NCBI GenBank assembly: GCA_046328505.1
Contig: JAXLWL010000008.1
Span: 62,001 to 126,000 of the forward strand
DNA length: 64,000 nt
DNA from: JBDHWG01 sp046328505
Lineage (GTDB): Bacteria; Chloroflexota; Anaerolineae; Epilineales; JAHCIE01
Direction: 5' to 3'
Both the position numbers and the translations under genes were made by a program. Below are positions 31,745 to 41,144 of this stretch, piece by piece. Each line of letters opens with the position of its first letter. Within the stretch, counting starts at the first letter, position 1. Below the pieces are notes generated by a model. The model worked only from the letters and a program-made list of their open reading frames with translations, did not search any database and had not been told where the DNA came from.

Positions 31745-34327
31745 GTGGACACAGAGCTGTTGTTCGGTGACTGGCTCAAGCGCCGGCGGCGCGGGCTGGG
31801 CATGACGCAAGTGGAATTGGGCCACCGCACAGGCTATGCCGGCGAGACGATCCGCAAAGTCGAGGCGAACGAGGTGCGGCCATCGGTTCAGATGGCTGAA
31901 AAGCTTGCCGAGGCGCTGTTCGTTCCAACCGAGGAGCGCACCTGGTTCATCGCCTTCGCGCGGGGTGAGGGCGAGCAGGACACCCTCCCGCTCCCCACTC
32001 AGACAGCGCCTGTTCCGCAAGGGGCGCCTCGGCCGCGAGCGACCTTACCCACACTGCTCACGAGTTTCATTGGACGTGACCGCGAGCTTGCCGAGATCAA
32101 GCGCCTACTGTCAGCCGCTCGGCTGGTAACGCTGACCGGTCCCGGTGGGTCCGGCAAGACCCGACTGGCGCTCCAGGTCGCCGCCGATCTCCGCGACCAA
32201 TTCGGCGATGGTGTCTTCTTCGTCGATCTCGCTCCCATCACCGACCCCGCGTTGGTCGTGTCGCGGGTCGCGGAGCTGCTCGGCGTGCGGGAGCAGCCCG
32301 GCCAGCCCCTTCTCGATACTCTCAAGGAGATCCTGCGGGAGAAGCAGACCCTCCTGCTTCTCGACAACTTTGAGCAGGTGGTCGAGGGTGGCCTCCTCGT
32401 CGCCGACATCCTGGCCGGCGCCGCGAAGGTCTCAGTGCTGGTGACGAGCCGCGAGGCGCTGCGCCTCCGTGGCGAGCACGAGTACCCTGTGATGCCGCTG
32501 CCGGCGCCAGGGCCCGGCGCAGGACGCCTGCCGGCTGACCTGGGCGGCTACAGTCCTTCCCGTTTCATGATCACTGCCTCGTCTCTCTCGCAGTATCCTG
32601 CCGCTGTCCTGTTCATCGAGCGGGCGAGGGCCGTCAAGCTGGACTTCGAGCTCACCGACGCCAACGCGCCGGCCGTCGCCGAGATCTGCCATCGGCTCGA
32701 CGGCTTGCCGTTGGCCATCGAGCTGGCCGCGGCGCGGATTCGGGTCCTACCGCCCGAGGCCATGCTGGCGCGCCTGGACCGCCGCATGAGATTCCTCACT
32801 GGTGGCCCCCGCGACCTCCACACGCGCCAGCAGACGCTCCAGAACACGATCGCCTGGAGCTACGATCTCCTCAGTCTAGCGGAGCAGCGCTTCTTCCGTC
32901 GCCTGAGCGTATTCGTCGGCGGTTTTACCGTCGAAGCGGCGGAGGCGGTGTGTGACGCGGATGGGACACTCGGGCTAGACGTCCTGGATAGTGTCGAGTC
33001 GCTGGCGGCCAAGAGCCTGTTGCAAGCGGTGAACGACGGGCCGAGGACAACCGACGGTGGGATCGTCCCTCTCTCATCGAGCGCCCCGCGCTTCATCATG
33101 TTGGAAACGATCCGCGAGTACGCGCGCGAGAAGCTGCTTGCCAGCGCGTCGGCCTCCGCGCTGCATGCTGCCCACGCGAGCTACTTCCTCGCTCGGGCGG
33201 AGGAGGCGAAGCCGCCCCTCCCTCTGTGGCTAGAGTGGGACTGGGTGAGGCGGATGGGCGTCGAGGCCGACAACTTCCGGGCCGCGCTGGCGTGGGCGTT
33301 GGAGCATGGGGAGACCGAAATCTTCGCCCGGCTGGCGGCCGCGCTCTGGGAGTACTGGTCCTTCGCACGGCATTTCGCTGAGGGCGAGGCGTGGGTGCAG
33401 CGCGCCCTGGACCTCTGCGCGCCGGCCGAGCTAGCAAGGGTACGCGCTGAACTCCTCCAGGCGAGCTCGCGGTTTGCTTTCGCGCGTGGTGATTACAGCG
33501 CGCAGAGGATGCACGCCGAGGCCGCCCTGCGCGCGGGGGACGAGCTGGGGGATGAAAAAGTCGTCGCCACGGCCTACATGGCCTTGGCCCTCTATGCCCT
33601 CCATCATGATGACATGGAGGCAGGACTCGCGTGGGCGGAGAAGGCCCTTGCCTTATTCTGTAAGCTGGGCGATAAACTTGGGGCGACCTGGAGCCGCGTA
33701 TGGGCTGGCAACTACGCTTGCCGCTTGCGGCAGTACGAGAAAGCGGAGGCGTATTGGAACGACGCGCTGACCGACGCGCGGCCGGCCGGGTGGACGGGGA
33801 TGATCTTGCAGGTCACCGAAGGGCAAGCGTCCCTGGCTCGTCTCCAGGGCGACTACGCGCGCGCCGAAGCGAAATACCGTGAGGTCCTCGCCTCGTACGC
33901 CTCAGGCGAGTACCGCTCCTTCGCCAACATGACCCTGAACAACCTGGGCCACGTCGTCCTCCGCCAGGGCAGGCACGTTGAAGCGGCTGCCTTGTTCAGA
34001 GAGTGTGTGCAGTGCCAGCCGGTAGGTCCTGCCGGCCGCGACTTGCCGCCTCCCCTGACCGGGTTGGCAGGCGTGATGGCGCGAGAGGGGCACGCGCTGG
34101 CCGCGGCGCGAGTGATCGGGGGCGTAGATCGTGTGCTCGCCGACAGCGGGGACCGGCTTGAGCTGGAGGACCGCCTCGACTATGAGGCTATCCTGGCCGA
34201 CATCCGTGGCCGCCTCTCAGACGCGGAGTTCAACGCCGCCTGGGCCGAGGGCCAGGCCATGACGCCGGAGCAGCTGGTGGCGTACGCGCTGGAGGACAGT
34301 GCCATCATCGCCTCCACCCGCAGGTGA
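31745..34327 (+). CDS. XRE-HTH / NB-ARC STAND ATPase / TPR regulator (copy 1)
   Basis: An 860-residue multidomain protein. An XRE helix-turn-helix lies at about 5-60 (LGMTQVELGHRTGYAGETIR). The NB-ARC ATPase follows: FIGRDREL at 108-115, P-loop GPGGSGKT at 132-139, Walker B LLLLDNFE at 203-210, TSRE at 234-237 and GLPLA at 320-324. From about 460 the rest is TPR-like helices, ending with the COG3903-type tail WAEGQAMTPEQLVAYALE. GTG 31745 is chosen for the GAGGAGG 6 bases upstream and because the paralogue at 45512 starts at the same residue. The protein is probably a ligand- and ATP-controlled transcription regulator. It is divergent from a membrane-anchored protein gene. Confidence 0.88.
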   Translation: MDTELLFGDWLKRRRRGLGMTQVELGHRTGYAGETIRKVEANEVRPSVQMAEKLAEALFVPTEERTWFIAFARGEGEQDTLPLPTQTAPVPQGAPRPRATLPTLLTSFIGRDRELAEIKRLLSAARLVTLTGPGGSGKTRLALQVAADLRDQFGDGVFFVDLAPITDPALVVSRVAELLGVREQPGQPLLDTLKEILREKQTLLLLDNFEQVVEGGLLVADILAGAAKVSVLVTSREALRLRGEHEYPVMPLPAPGPGAGRLPADLGGYSPSRFMITASSLSQYPAAVLFIERARAVKLDFELTDANAPAVAEICHRLDGLPLAIELAAARIRVLPPEAMLARLDRRMRFLTGGPRDLHTRQQTLQNTIAWSYDLLSLAEQRFFRRLSVFVGGFTVEAAEAVCDADGTLGLDVLDSVESLAAKSLLQAVNDGPRTTDGGIVPLSSSAPRFIMLETIREYAREKLLASASASALHAAHASYFLARAEEAKPPLPLWLEWDWVRRMGVEADNFRAALAWALEHGETEIFARLAAALWEYWSFARHFAEGEAWVQRALDLCAPAELARVRAELLQASSRFAFARGDYSAQRMHAEAALRAGDELGDEKVVATAYMALALYALHHDDMEAGLAWAEKALALFCKLGDKLGATWSRVWAGNYACRLRQYEKAEAYWNDALTDARPAGWTGMILQVTEGQASLARLQGDYARAEAKYREVLASYASGEYRSFANMTLNNLGHVVLRQGRHVEAAALFRECVQCQPVGPAGRDLPPPLTGLAGVMAREGHALAAARVIGGVDRVLADSGDRLELEDRLDYEAILADIRGRLSDAEFNAAWAEGQAMTPEQLVAYALEDSAIIASTRR

Positions 34328-34348
34328 CTATCACCAATCCCGCCGCCT

Positions 34349-34738
34349 CTATCTGGAGATGTTCGAGTCTGTCGTCGAGGGCGCTGACGTCCCAACCGTG
34401 GACATTTCGATGCCGAGGCTGCGGAAATATGCCCGATCAGCCCGGTAGTCAGAGGCGGCATTACGCGCAAGGGCACGGAAATAAGCTCTATCTGCGCGAA
34501 AGTCGGAGTCACTCTCGGGGGACAAGTCCGCCGAGGGACTGACTGACTGCACAGGCACGACGCGCTCCGAGGTTCCAGCCATCTCGCGGCCTGCTTGAGC
34601 GGCCGTCTGGAGTGAATGGGCCTCGGCGCGCATGGCGACGAGGATAGCGGTCCACATAACCGCGAGAGCCAAGATTGGCAACAGGGCCGATGCCCTCTGT
34701 CGCAGCCAACCGAAGGTCGATGTGTTCTTAGTATGCAT
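34349..34738 (-). CDS. small membrane-anchored protein with DYRADRAYFR repeats
   Basis: A 129-residue protein with a basic start, one hydrophobic helix (about 17-36, ALLPILALAVMWTAILVAM) and a polar extracytoplasmic tail. The tail contains two 18-residue units (DFRADRAYFRALARNAAS and DYRADRAYFRSLG). ATG 34738 follows AAAAGGAG. It is divergent from the second XRE-STAND gene with 161 bases between starts. Its 3' end faces the end of the first STAND gene 21 bases away. It has the same size, topology and repeat habit as the 31165 protein, though clear sequence identity is limited to short motifs. Confidence 0.7.
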   Translation of the reverse strand: MHTKNTSTFGWLRQRASALLPILALAVMWTAILVAMRAEAHSLQTAAQAGREMAGTSERVVPVQSVSPSADLSPESDSDFRADRAYFRALARNAASDYRADRAYFRSLGIEMSTVGTSAPSTTDSNISR

Positions 34739-34899
34739 GGGCCTCTACTCCTTTTGTTTGTTCCGTCTCTGGATGGGTGTGGTCGGTTCCGCCGCTCTTC
34801 CGCTGTGTTAGCATTGAACCACATTGCGACGGCAGAGGTAAGCCGCCAAGCGGCATAGGAAGCGGAGAGAAATCGGATAAGGCGGGGTGGGAGCTGCGC

Positions 34900-37518
34900 A
34901 TGGAAAGCGAACTATCCTTTGGACGGTGGCTACGGCGTCGACGTCGGAGTCTCGATCTGACCCAAAACGAGCTCGGCGCACAGGTGGGCTACTCAGGCGA
35001 TGCCATCCGCAAGATCGAGGCAGACCAACTGCGGCCCTCGAAGCAGATAGCCAGCAAGCTGGCTGAGGCGCTAGACATCCCGCAGGCGGACCGTGCGGCC
35101 TTTGTTCGCTTTGCCAGAGACAGGCAGAGTAATGACGAGTCGCTGCCCTCTATCCCCACTCTCAGCGTGACCTCCCCACAGCCAGTATTGCCGCGCTTGG
35201 CTGACCTGCCGATCCCGCCCACGCCGTTGATTGGCCGTGAGAGAGAAATTGCGGCCATCACGAGCCTTCTGGAAGGAGAGCGAGTCCGGCTCGTCACGTT
35301 GACCGGGCCGGGTGGAACCGGCAAGACGCGCCTGGGCCTGGAAGTCGCTTCGCACCTCCTCGAGCGTTTTACCGACGGAGTGTTGTTCGTCGATCTCGCG
35401 CCGATCAGTGACCCCAACCTCGTCATCTCGACCATAGCTCACGTACTAAACGTGCGTGAGCAAGGCAACCGTCCCCTACTCGATCGTCTCAAGGATCACC
35501 TGCGTGGGAAACAACTGCTGCTTCTGCTTGACAACTTCGAGCAGGTTCTGGGAGCGGCGCCAACCCTCGCGCAATTGCTGGTCTCGGGCCTGCACTTGCG
35601 ATTACTGGTGACTAGCCGCGAGGCACTGCACCTGCGCGGTGAGCACGAGTTTGCAGTCTCACCGCTACCCGTGCCGCATCCGAAGCCGCCACCGGCCGTG
35701 GACCGACTAATGGAATACGCCGCTGTGCAGCTCTTTGTCGACCGAGCGCAGGCAGCCAAAGCCGACTTCGCGTTGACGCTCCAGAATGGCCTCGTCATAG
35801 CCGAAATATGCCGTCGGCTCGACGGGCTTCCCCTGGCCGTCGAGTTGGCGGCGGTACGAATCAAGCTTATGCCGCCGGAAGCCTTGCTGGCCCGGCTCGA
35901 CCATTGGCTGAAGGCGCTGGCGGGCGGCGCTCGCGATCTCCCCGCGCGGCAGCAGACGATGTGGGCTACGATTGGCTGGAGCTACGATCTGCTAGACGAG
36001 CGCGAGCAGGCTGTTTTTCGCTGCTTGTCGGTCTTTGCGAGTGGCTGCTCTCTGGAGGCTGCGCAGGCCGTATGCTCAGACGACGGGCGAACGACCCACC
36101 TTGAGGACAGCATATTCTCGCTGGTGGACAAGAACCTTCTGCGGCAAGAGCGCTATAGTGGGGAGCCACGCTTCGCCATGCTTGAAACGATCCGAGCGTA
36201 TGGCCTGGAGCGCCTCCGCGAAAGCGGAGAAATGGATATTGCGCGGCGAAACTATTGCGCCTTCTTTCTGGAACTCGCCGAGGAAGCCGACCGCAGGCTC
36301 GCCGGGCCAGACCGAGGCCAGTGGCTGGACAGGCTGGAGGCGGAATATGATAACCTCCGAGAAGCGATCCGCCTGGCAGAGGAGATGGCCGAGTTCGAGG
36401 TGAGCGCGCGCCTGACGTGTGCGCTCGTGGACTTCTGGGGGACTCGAGGGTATTGGGATGAGGGGCGACGATTGCTCGAAGGGCTTCGCCCGCACATCAT
36501 AGCCCTCGGGCTTCCAGTGCTGAGCGCAAGACTAGCCGCCGGCGCAGGATGGCTGGCTCACTGGCAGGGCGACGAGTCCGCAGCGCGCGAGAGGATGGAG
36601 GAGAGTGTAGCCATATACCGTCTTGTGGAGGACAAGGCGGGATTTGCCGTAACTCTCGCCAGACTGGGTTTTGTGGCCTTCTTGATTGGCGATACGTCGA
36701 GCTCACGCGCCGTTCTCGAGGAGAGCATCGCGGTGGGCCGCGAGCGCGGGGAGAAGTGGCCTACGGCCATGGCGCTCCGCTTTCTCGGGAACCTGGCCGT
36801 GGAAGAGGGGGACTATACCGGGGCGGACACAATGTACCAGGAGAGCCTCGCCCTTTTTCGGGAGACCGGCGACGAGCTAGGGCCCGCTTTCCCACTCATG
36901 GGTTTGGGTGAAGTGGCTATGGTGCGCAGCGACTATGCCGCCGCGGGCCGTTATTGGCAGGCATCTCTGGATATTCGGCGGAAAGTGGGCGACAGGAGTG
37001 GCATGGCGAAGCTGCTTTCGTTGCTAGCAGTGGTTGCTCTGGCTCAGGGCGATTACGCTCGCGCACAAGCGCTAGGAAAGGAGGGCTTGGGGCTCAAGCG
37101 AGAGCTAGGCATGGCAGGCGGGACGGCGGAGACGATAAACCTTTTGGGATACGTTAGCCTGTACCAGGGTGAGATCGAACGGGCGGAGCGCCTTTTCAAA
37201 GAGACCTTGTTCCACGTGCAGGACCTAAACCTTCAGGCGACTATCAGCGCCGGCCTGATTGGGATGGCCGGTGTCTGGTTGGCAAAAGGTCGTACGGGCG
37301 CGGCTGTGCGCCTCTTGGGTGCTACCAAGGAGGTGAACCACCCCGATAGAGATTCTCTATTCCCCTTCTTATACGGAGAATACGATCGCTATGTGGATGG
37401 CGCACGTGCCCAACTAGGCGAGGCGGCCTTTGCGGTGGCTTACTCGGAGGGTCAGGCGATGACGCTGGATGAGGCAGTGGCGTATGTGTTGGAGGCGGAA
37501 GACGTCAATGACCTCTAG
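34900..37518 (+). CDS. XRE-HTH / NB-ARC STAND ATPase / TPR regulator (copy 2)
   Basis: An 872-residue paralogue. The XRE domain spans about 5-60 (LDLTQNELGAQVGYSGDAIR), the P-loop GPGGTGKT is at 136-143, and Walker B is in LLLLLDNFEQVL. TSREALHLRGEHEF and LDGLPLAVELAAVR mark the rest of NB-ARC. The second half has many TPR-like helical repeats (e.g. GDYTGADTMYQESLALFRET) and the tail YSEGQAMTLDEAVAYVLE. ATG 34900 has GGGAG 6 bases upstream; longer frames lack a site. The stop codon abuts a 40-base fragment of response-regulator 3' sequence. Divergent from the 34349 gene. Confidence 0.88.
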   Translation: MESELSFGRWLRRRRRSLDLTQNELGAQVGYSGDAIRKIEADQLRPSKQIASKLAEALDIPQADRAAFVRFARDRQSNDESLPSIPTLSVTSPQPVLPRLADLPIPPTPLIGREREIAAITSLLEGERVRLVTLTGPGGTGKTRLGLEVASHLLERFTDGVLFVDLAPISDPNLVISTIAHVLNVREQGNRPLLDRLKDHLRGKQLLLLLDNFEQVLGAAPTLAQLLVSGLHLRLLVTSREALHLRGEHEFAVSPLPVPHPKPPPAVDRLMEYAAVQLFVDRAQAAKADFALTLQNGLVIAEICRRLDGLPLAVELAAVRIKLMPPEALLARLDHWLKALAGGARDLPARQQTMWATIGWSYDLLDEREQAVFRCLSVFASGCSLEAAQAVCSDDGRTTHLEDSIFSLVDKNLLRQERYSGEPRFAMLETIRAYGLERLRESGEMDIARRNYCAFFLELAEEADRRLAGPDRGQWLDRLEAEYDNLREAIRLAEEMAEFEVSARLTCALVDFWGTRGYWDEGRRLLEGLRPHIIALGLPVLSARLAAGAGWLAHWQGDESAARERMEESVAIYRLVEDKAGFAVTLARLGFVAFLIGDTSSSRAVLEESIAVGRERGEKWPTAMALRFLGNLAVEEGDYTGADTMYQESLALFRETGDELGPAFPLMGLGEVAMVRSDYAAAGRYWQASLDIRRKVGDRSGMAKLLSLLAVVALAQGDYARAQALGKEGLGLKRELGMAGGTAETINLLGYVSLYQGEIERAERLFKETLFHVQDLNLQATISAGLIGMAGVWLAKGRTGAAVRLLGATKEVNHPDRDSLFPFLYGEYDRYVDGARAQLGEAAFAVAYSEGQAMTLDEAVAYVLEAEDVNDL

Positions 37519-37557
37519 GTGTACACCGTGGGCTACAACTTCGCGGATGCGGGGTGA
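37518..37557 (+). pseudogene. short 3'-end remnant of a response regulator gene
   Basis: Forty bases match the last 40 bases of the response regulator gene (28743-28782) at 33 positions, including the TGA stop. They encode VYTVGYNFADAG in frame. It starts at the last base of the STAND gene stop codon. Shorter and more diverged than the 30847 copy, but the same terminal segment with the same stop position. Confidence 0.65.
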
Positions 37558-37659
37558 CTTCGAGCGATATCAAGTGTTTTCAACCTTTATGGCCTGGTGT
37601 GTCGATTTCCGCGTCTCTAGAGCGACTACTGTACAAGAAAACAACAGCAGGAGAACAAC

Positions 37660-38175
37660 ATGAGTCGTTACGAACCCAAAGCAGATGTCATGGGCGATTA
37701 CCCTAGCGTCAGCCCGCTCGCCTGGAGCGAATTTGTTAAGCTGCTCACCGACCACCCGGCCGGCACGCGCTGGCTCTCGACCGTCAGCAGCCAGGGCCAG
37801 GTCCACGCCACCCCTATCGGCGCCTTCTTCGTCAACGAGACGTATTATTTCACGAGCGGCCAGGGTACCCGCAAGCGCGCCAACCTGGATCAAAACCCAA
37901 GTTGCAGCATCTGCCTTCACACAGGTGGCTATGACATAGTCGCCGAAGGAACCGCCGCCATTACGCGCGACGAAGCGACGATTCAGCAATTCGTAGCTTT
38001 CTGCCAGTCGGTAGACTGGCCCGTCGAAGCCAAAGGCGGGGTCCTCGAAGCACCCTATCATGCCCCAACCACCGGTCCCGCGCCCTATGACGTCTACGAA
38101 ATGACGTTCCGAAAAGTCTTTGCCTACGACACCAACAATGCGGCCGTCAACCGCAGCACCCGTTTCACCTTCTAG
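37660..38175 (+). CDS. pyridoxamine 5'-phosphate oxidase family (FMN-binding split barrel) protein
   Basis: A 171-residue PPOX-class protein. Seen are the N-terminal helix (LAWSEFVKLLTDHP), the split-barrel strands GTRWLSTVSSQGQVHATPIG and the flavin-phosphate region GTRKRANLDQNPSCSICLH. The C-terminal end is VYEMTFRKVFAYDT. Members bind FMN, F420 or heme and often reduce or bind small molecules; the cofactor cannot be told from this alone. ATG 37660 follows CAGGAGAAC. It lies between a STAND gene and a convergent cytochrome gene. Confidence 0.85.
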   Translation: MSRYEPKADVMGDYPSVSPLAWSEFVKLLTDHPAGTRWLSTVSSQGQVHATPIGAFFVNETYYFTSGQGTRKRANLDQNPSCSICLHTGGYDIVAEGTAAITRDEATIQQFVAFCQSVDWPVEAKGGVLEAPYHAPTTGPAPYDVYEMTFRKVFAYDTNNAAVNRSTRFTF

Positions 38176-38249
38176 TCAGGGGTATTCCCATTCAACTTGT
38201 TGAGGTGATTGCGCCCAGGATGTCGGCAGGATCGTGTCGGCATTTTGCG

Positions 38250-39539
38250 CTAACGAAAAGCAAGATCGAGCGCGGCTGGCGTGCATGTCAACTGCAGAGA
38301 TCCACTATGAGGCGGGATGAACGAAAGCTCGCCCAGGCCATCGCTAGCGATGCCGACCTGGATATCCAGGTTAGTAATGCGAGCTACATTGCCACAGGGG
38401 GGCTGATCAACATACATAATCTCCAGCCGCACCGGCCGATCGGCCTGAACGGCAATCGTACTGGGAATGATGCCTTCTGGGTATACCGCTACATCCTCGA
38501 TCTGCGTGGGTGATGTGGGTCGGGTTGACATGGCCGGGATGCTCGTGTCTGGCGTGTCCGACGGGACGTTGACGGTAAACACCGTCGACGTCAATCTCCC
38601 ATCACTACGTTCGATGCGAAGCGCCATGTGCCACCGACCTTCCATTGCCACCATCATTCCCAGCGCCTGATAGACGCCCGGCGCGGTTAGTTTCGCTTCC
38701 ACGCCATACGCACCGTGGTTCATACCCTCCATGGCAAACGTGACGTCCACCCGACGGATATCCGTGGGGGGCTGGCCATTCTGAGTCCTTAGGCGAATCT
38801 CCACTGCGCTGGGATGAAACACTCGCGGGGCCACCTGGATATCCGCGATCAAGTCGTCGAGTCGTCGCTCCTGGGCTACATTTGCTGCCAGCGGCATGTC
38901 GGCTGCCGTGGCTATCGGCGTCGTCCCCACTACTTGCGTGGGAGGCGGTGTTGGCATCCGCTGGCTCGCGGCGGCTGGCTCGGTGCTGGAACCGCTATCG
39001 ACCAAGGGCCCCGCGGGGAGCGGCGAAGTTATTCCTGGGCTTGCGGCAGGAGTCGCGAACGTCTTAATGTAATTAATGACATCCCAACGCTGCGCCGATG
39101 ATAGCTTGTCTTGCCAGCCGGGCATACCAGTTCCTGGTACACCGTTGCTCACCCAGTCGTAAATCTGACTGTCAGGGTGGCCCGCCGCCATGTGCACTCG
39201 GAGGTCGGCCGGGCGCGGGTTCAAGGTTATCGCGGCGGCGCCATCACCTCGGCCACGCGCCCCATGACACACGAGACAGTTTTCCTGGTAGGTTTGTTGC
39301 CCGCGTTCGATGGAGGCGCTGTCGGCGGGGATCGGGCTCTTCAATTCGGCGACCTGCTCCACGCCGCTAGAGAATGGATTTACGGCTACGGCAACGCCTA
39401 ACCCCACAGTGACAACACCGACGAGCCGCAGGGGTCGGAGCATCCACCCACGTGATAGGTTCGATGGGCGACGGCGCAGCAGAAGCCAGAGGCCAAACAC
39501 AACGCCGGCGCAGCCTATCAGAATATTGTGCTCTGCCAT
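38250..39539 (-). CDS. membrane-anchored cytochrome c fused to YtkA-like and cupredoxin-like domains
   Basis: A 429-residue fusion. Two N-terminal hydrophobic helices (about 5-22 and 36-55) precede a class I cytochrome c domain with Cys88-Leu-Val-Cys91-His92 and the axial Met139 in GTGMPGW. A Pro/Thr-rich linker (about 160-215) leads to a YtkA/FixH-like beta domain (about 225-325, VTFAMEGMNHGAYGVEAKL). The C-terminal region (about 345-429) resembles an EfeO-type cupredoxin, with Cys residues in PPCGNVA and LQLTCTP but without the usual methionine ligand. It should face outside the membrane and take part in electron or copper handling. Upstream binding site is weak. Confidence 0.75.
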   Translation of the reverse strand: MAEHNILIGCAGVVFGLWLLLRRRPSNLSRGWMLRPLRLVGVVTVGLGVAVAVNPFSSGVEQVAELKSPIPADSASIERGQQTYQENCLVCHGARGRGDGAAAITLNPRPADLRVHMAAGHPDSQIYDWVSNGVPGTGMPGWQDKLSSAQRWDVINYIKTFATPAASPGITSPLPAGPLVDSGSSTEPAAASQRMPTPPPTQVVGTTPIATAADMPLAANVAQERRLDDLIADIQVAPRVFHPSAVEIRLRTQNGQPPTDIRRVDVTFAMEGMNHGAYGVEAKLTAPGVYQALGMMVAMEGRWHMALRIERSDGRLTSTVFTVNVPSDTPDTSIPAMSTRPTSPTQIEDVAVYPEGIIPSTIAVQADRPVRLEIMYVDQPPCGNVARITNLDIQVGIASDGLGELSFIPPHSGSLQLTCTPAALDLAFR

Positions 39540-39604
39540 TCGTTCAGTCCAGCTTCGGTGTGCCCCAATTACCCGGCGTGGGAAAGTGTTGCTTCAACTC
39601 TGCA

Positions 39605-41008
39605 CTATCTGATTCTGAGCGCGAAGGCGTGCTGGCCGGGCGGGGACTCGGGCATGCGGACCCTTAAGCCTCGGTCGTCGCGCGACCACTTTAAGGTTCC
39701 GTCGTAGCCGAGTAGACTGATGCTGGCAACCTCGCGGTCCCACAGCGGGGAGGATGTCGCCAACGAGCGGATGGTGAGCTGCTCGCCGGGCCACGCCAGG
39801 GCGATGGCGTAGAGCGTATCGTCACCTCGCGTGGTGAAACGGATGTCCTCGCCGCTAAACGGCTGGCGCTCCGTGTCTGTAAAGGAGCCTTCGCCAACCT
39901 CGGTCGGGCCTTCGCCGAAGACCTTCCACGGCCGAGTGCCGTAGATGGCCTCTCCATTGACTGCCAGCCACTCGCCGATCTCTAGCAGGATCTGTTGCTC
40001 ACGCTCGGGAATCGTCCCATCGGCCCGAGGGCCGATATTGAGGAGCAGCGCGCCATTCTTGCTGACGATGTCCACAAGGTCGTCTATCAGTGAGTCGGCC
40101 GTCTTGTACTGCTGATTCTCCACGTAGCCCCATGAGTTCTTGGAAATCGACGTGTCCGTCTGCCAGAACTCGGCTCGGAGTCGCGACGACTGCCCACGCT
40201 CCACGTCGAACACGGCGGTCCCGGCCGGAAAGGCACTGTGCTTGTAGTTGATCGCCACGCCTCTTCCCCACTCCGCGGCCCGGTTGTAGTAGTCGGCGGC
40301 AAACTGGGCTAGGTACGGCTGGAAGGCCGGCTGCTCGATCCACCAGTCGAACCAGACGAGTTGCGGCTGGTACTTATCGAGCAACTCGAGGGTCCGGTTC
40401 AGCCAGTCGTCGAGGAACGCCCGGTCGGGCTCGGAGTCTTTTGGCTCGGCCGGGCCGTAGAAGCTGTGGTAGCGCGGATCTTGCACATCGGAGTCGAACT
40501 GCATCCCGCCATCGAAGAACCACCAGTGCTCAGCGCGGTGACTGGACAGGCCGAAGACCAATCCTTGCCTTCGGACGGCCGCCGCAAGCTCGCCAATAAT
40601 GTCGCGCCGGGGTCCCATGCGCGTCGCGCACCACTCGGACGACGCGCAGTCGTACATGGCGAAGCCATCGTGGTGCTCCGCGACGGGCACGACATACCGA
40701 GCGCCGGCCTGTTTGAACAGCGCCGCCCAGGCGTCCGGATCGAACCGTTCGGCCTTGAACTGCGGGATGAAATCCTTGTAGCCGAACTCGGACTGCGGGC
40801 CGAAGGTGGCGACGTGATGTTCGAACTCGGCCGATCCCCGCTGGTACATATTCCGTGGGTACCACTCGTTGCCGAAGGCTGGTACCGCATACGCGCCCCA
40901 GTGAATGAAGATACCGAACTTAGCGTCGAGATACCACTCGGGCACGCGATAGCGGCTCAGCGATTCCCACGTCGGCTCGAAGGTGGCCTTGCCCGGATTG
41001 GCGTCCAT
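39605..41008 (-). CDS. alpha-L-fucosidase, GH29
   Basis: A 467-residue GH29 glycosidase. Diagnostic are WYLDAKFGIFIHWGAYAVPA near the start, AEHHDGFAMYDC, and the nucleophile region QLVWFDWWIEQ, where the Asp is the expected catalytic residue; GALLLNIGPRADGTIP is also typical. No signal peptide is seen, so it should hydrolyse fucosylated oligosaccharides inside the cell. ATG 41008 follows AAGGA. The cytochrome fusion gene starts 65 bases downstream on the same strand; their functions are unrelated as far as can be seen. Confidence 0.93.
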   Translation of the reverse strand: MDANPGKATFEPTWESLSRYRVPEWYLDAKFGIFIHWGAYAVPAFGNEWYPRNMYQRGSAEFEHHVATFGPQSEFGYKDFIPQFKAERFDPDAWAALFKQAGARYVVPVAEHHDGFAMYDCASSEWCATRMGPRRDIIGELAAAVRRQGLVFGLSSHRAEHWWFFDGGMQFDSDVQDPRYHSFYGPAEPKDSEPDRAFLDDWLNRTLELLDKYQPQLVWFDWWIEQPAFQPYLAQFAADYYNRAAEWGRGVAINYKHSAFPAGTAVFDVERGQSSRLRAEFWQTDTSISKNSWGYVENQQYKTADSLIDDLVDIVSKNGALLLNIGPRADGTIPEREQQILLEIGEWLAVNGEAIYGTRPWKVFGEGPTEVGEGSFTDTERQPFSGEDIRFTTRGDDTLYAIALAWPGEQLTIRSLATSSPLWDREVASISLLGYDGTLKWSRDDRGLRVRMPESPPGQHAFALRIR

Positions 41009-41107
41009 TAGGATAAGTCCTTCTGCTCAAAAGTGCTGGAGTTTGGTTTGACAGCGTTCAGACACTAGAATCATACACTCGATTGCTATACTATCAAGGG
41101 CCAACAT

Positions 41108-41144
41108 AAGGGGGGAGCGCGGCTTCGACCAGCGCTCCCCCCTT
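41108..41144 (-). terminator. 13-bp hairpin terminator
   Basis: Perfect inverted repeat AAGGGGGGAGCGC (41108-41120) / GCGCTCCCCCCTT (41132-41144) with an 11-base loop. It lies 84 bases after the stop of the minus-strand gene at 41229 and before the fucosidase gene, so it probably separates the two transcripts. Confidence 0.65.
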
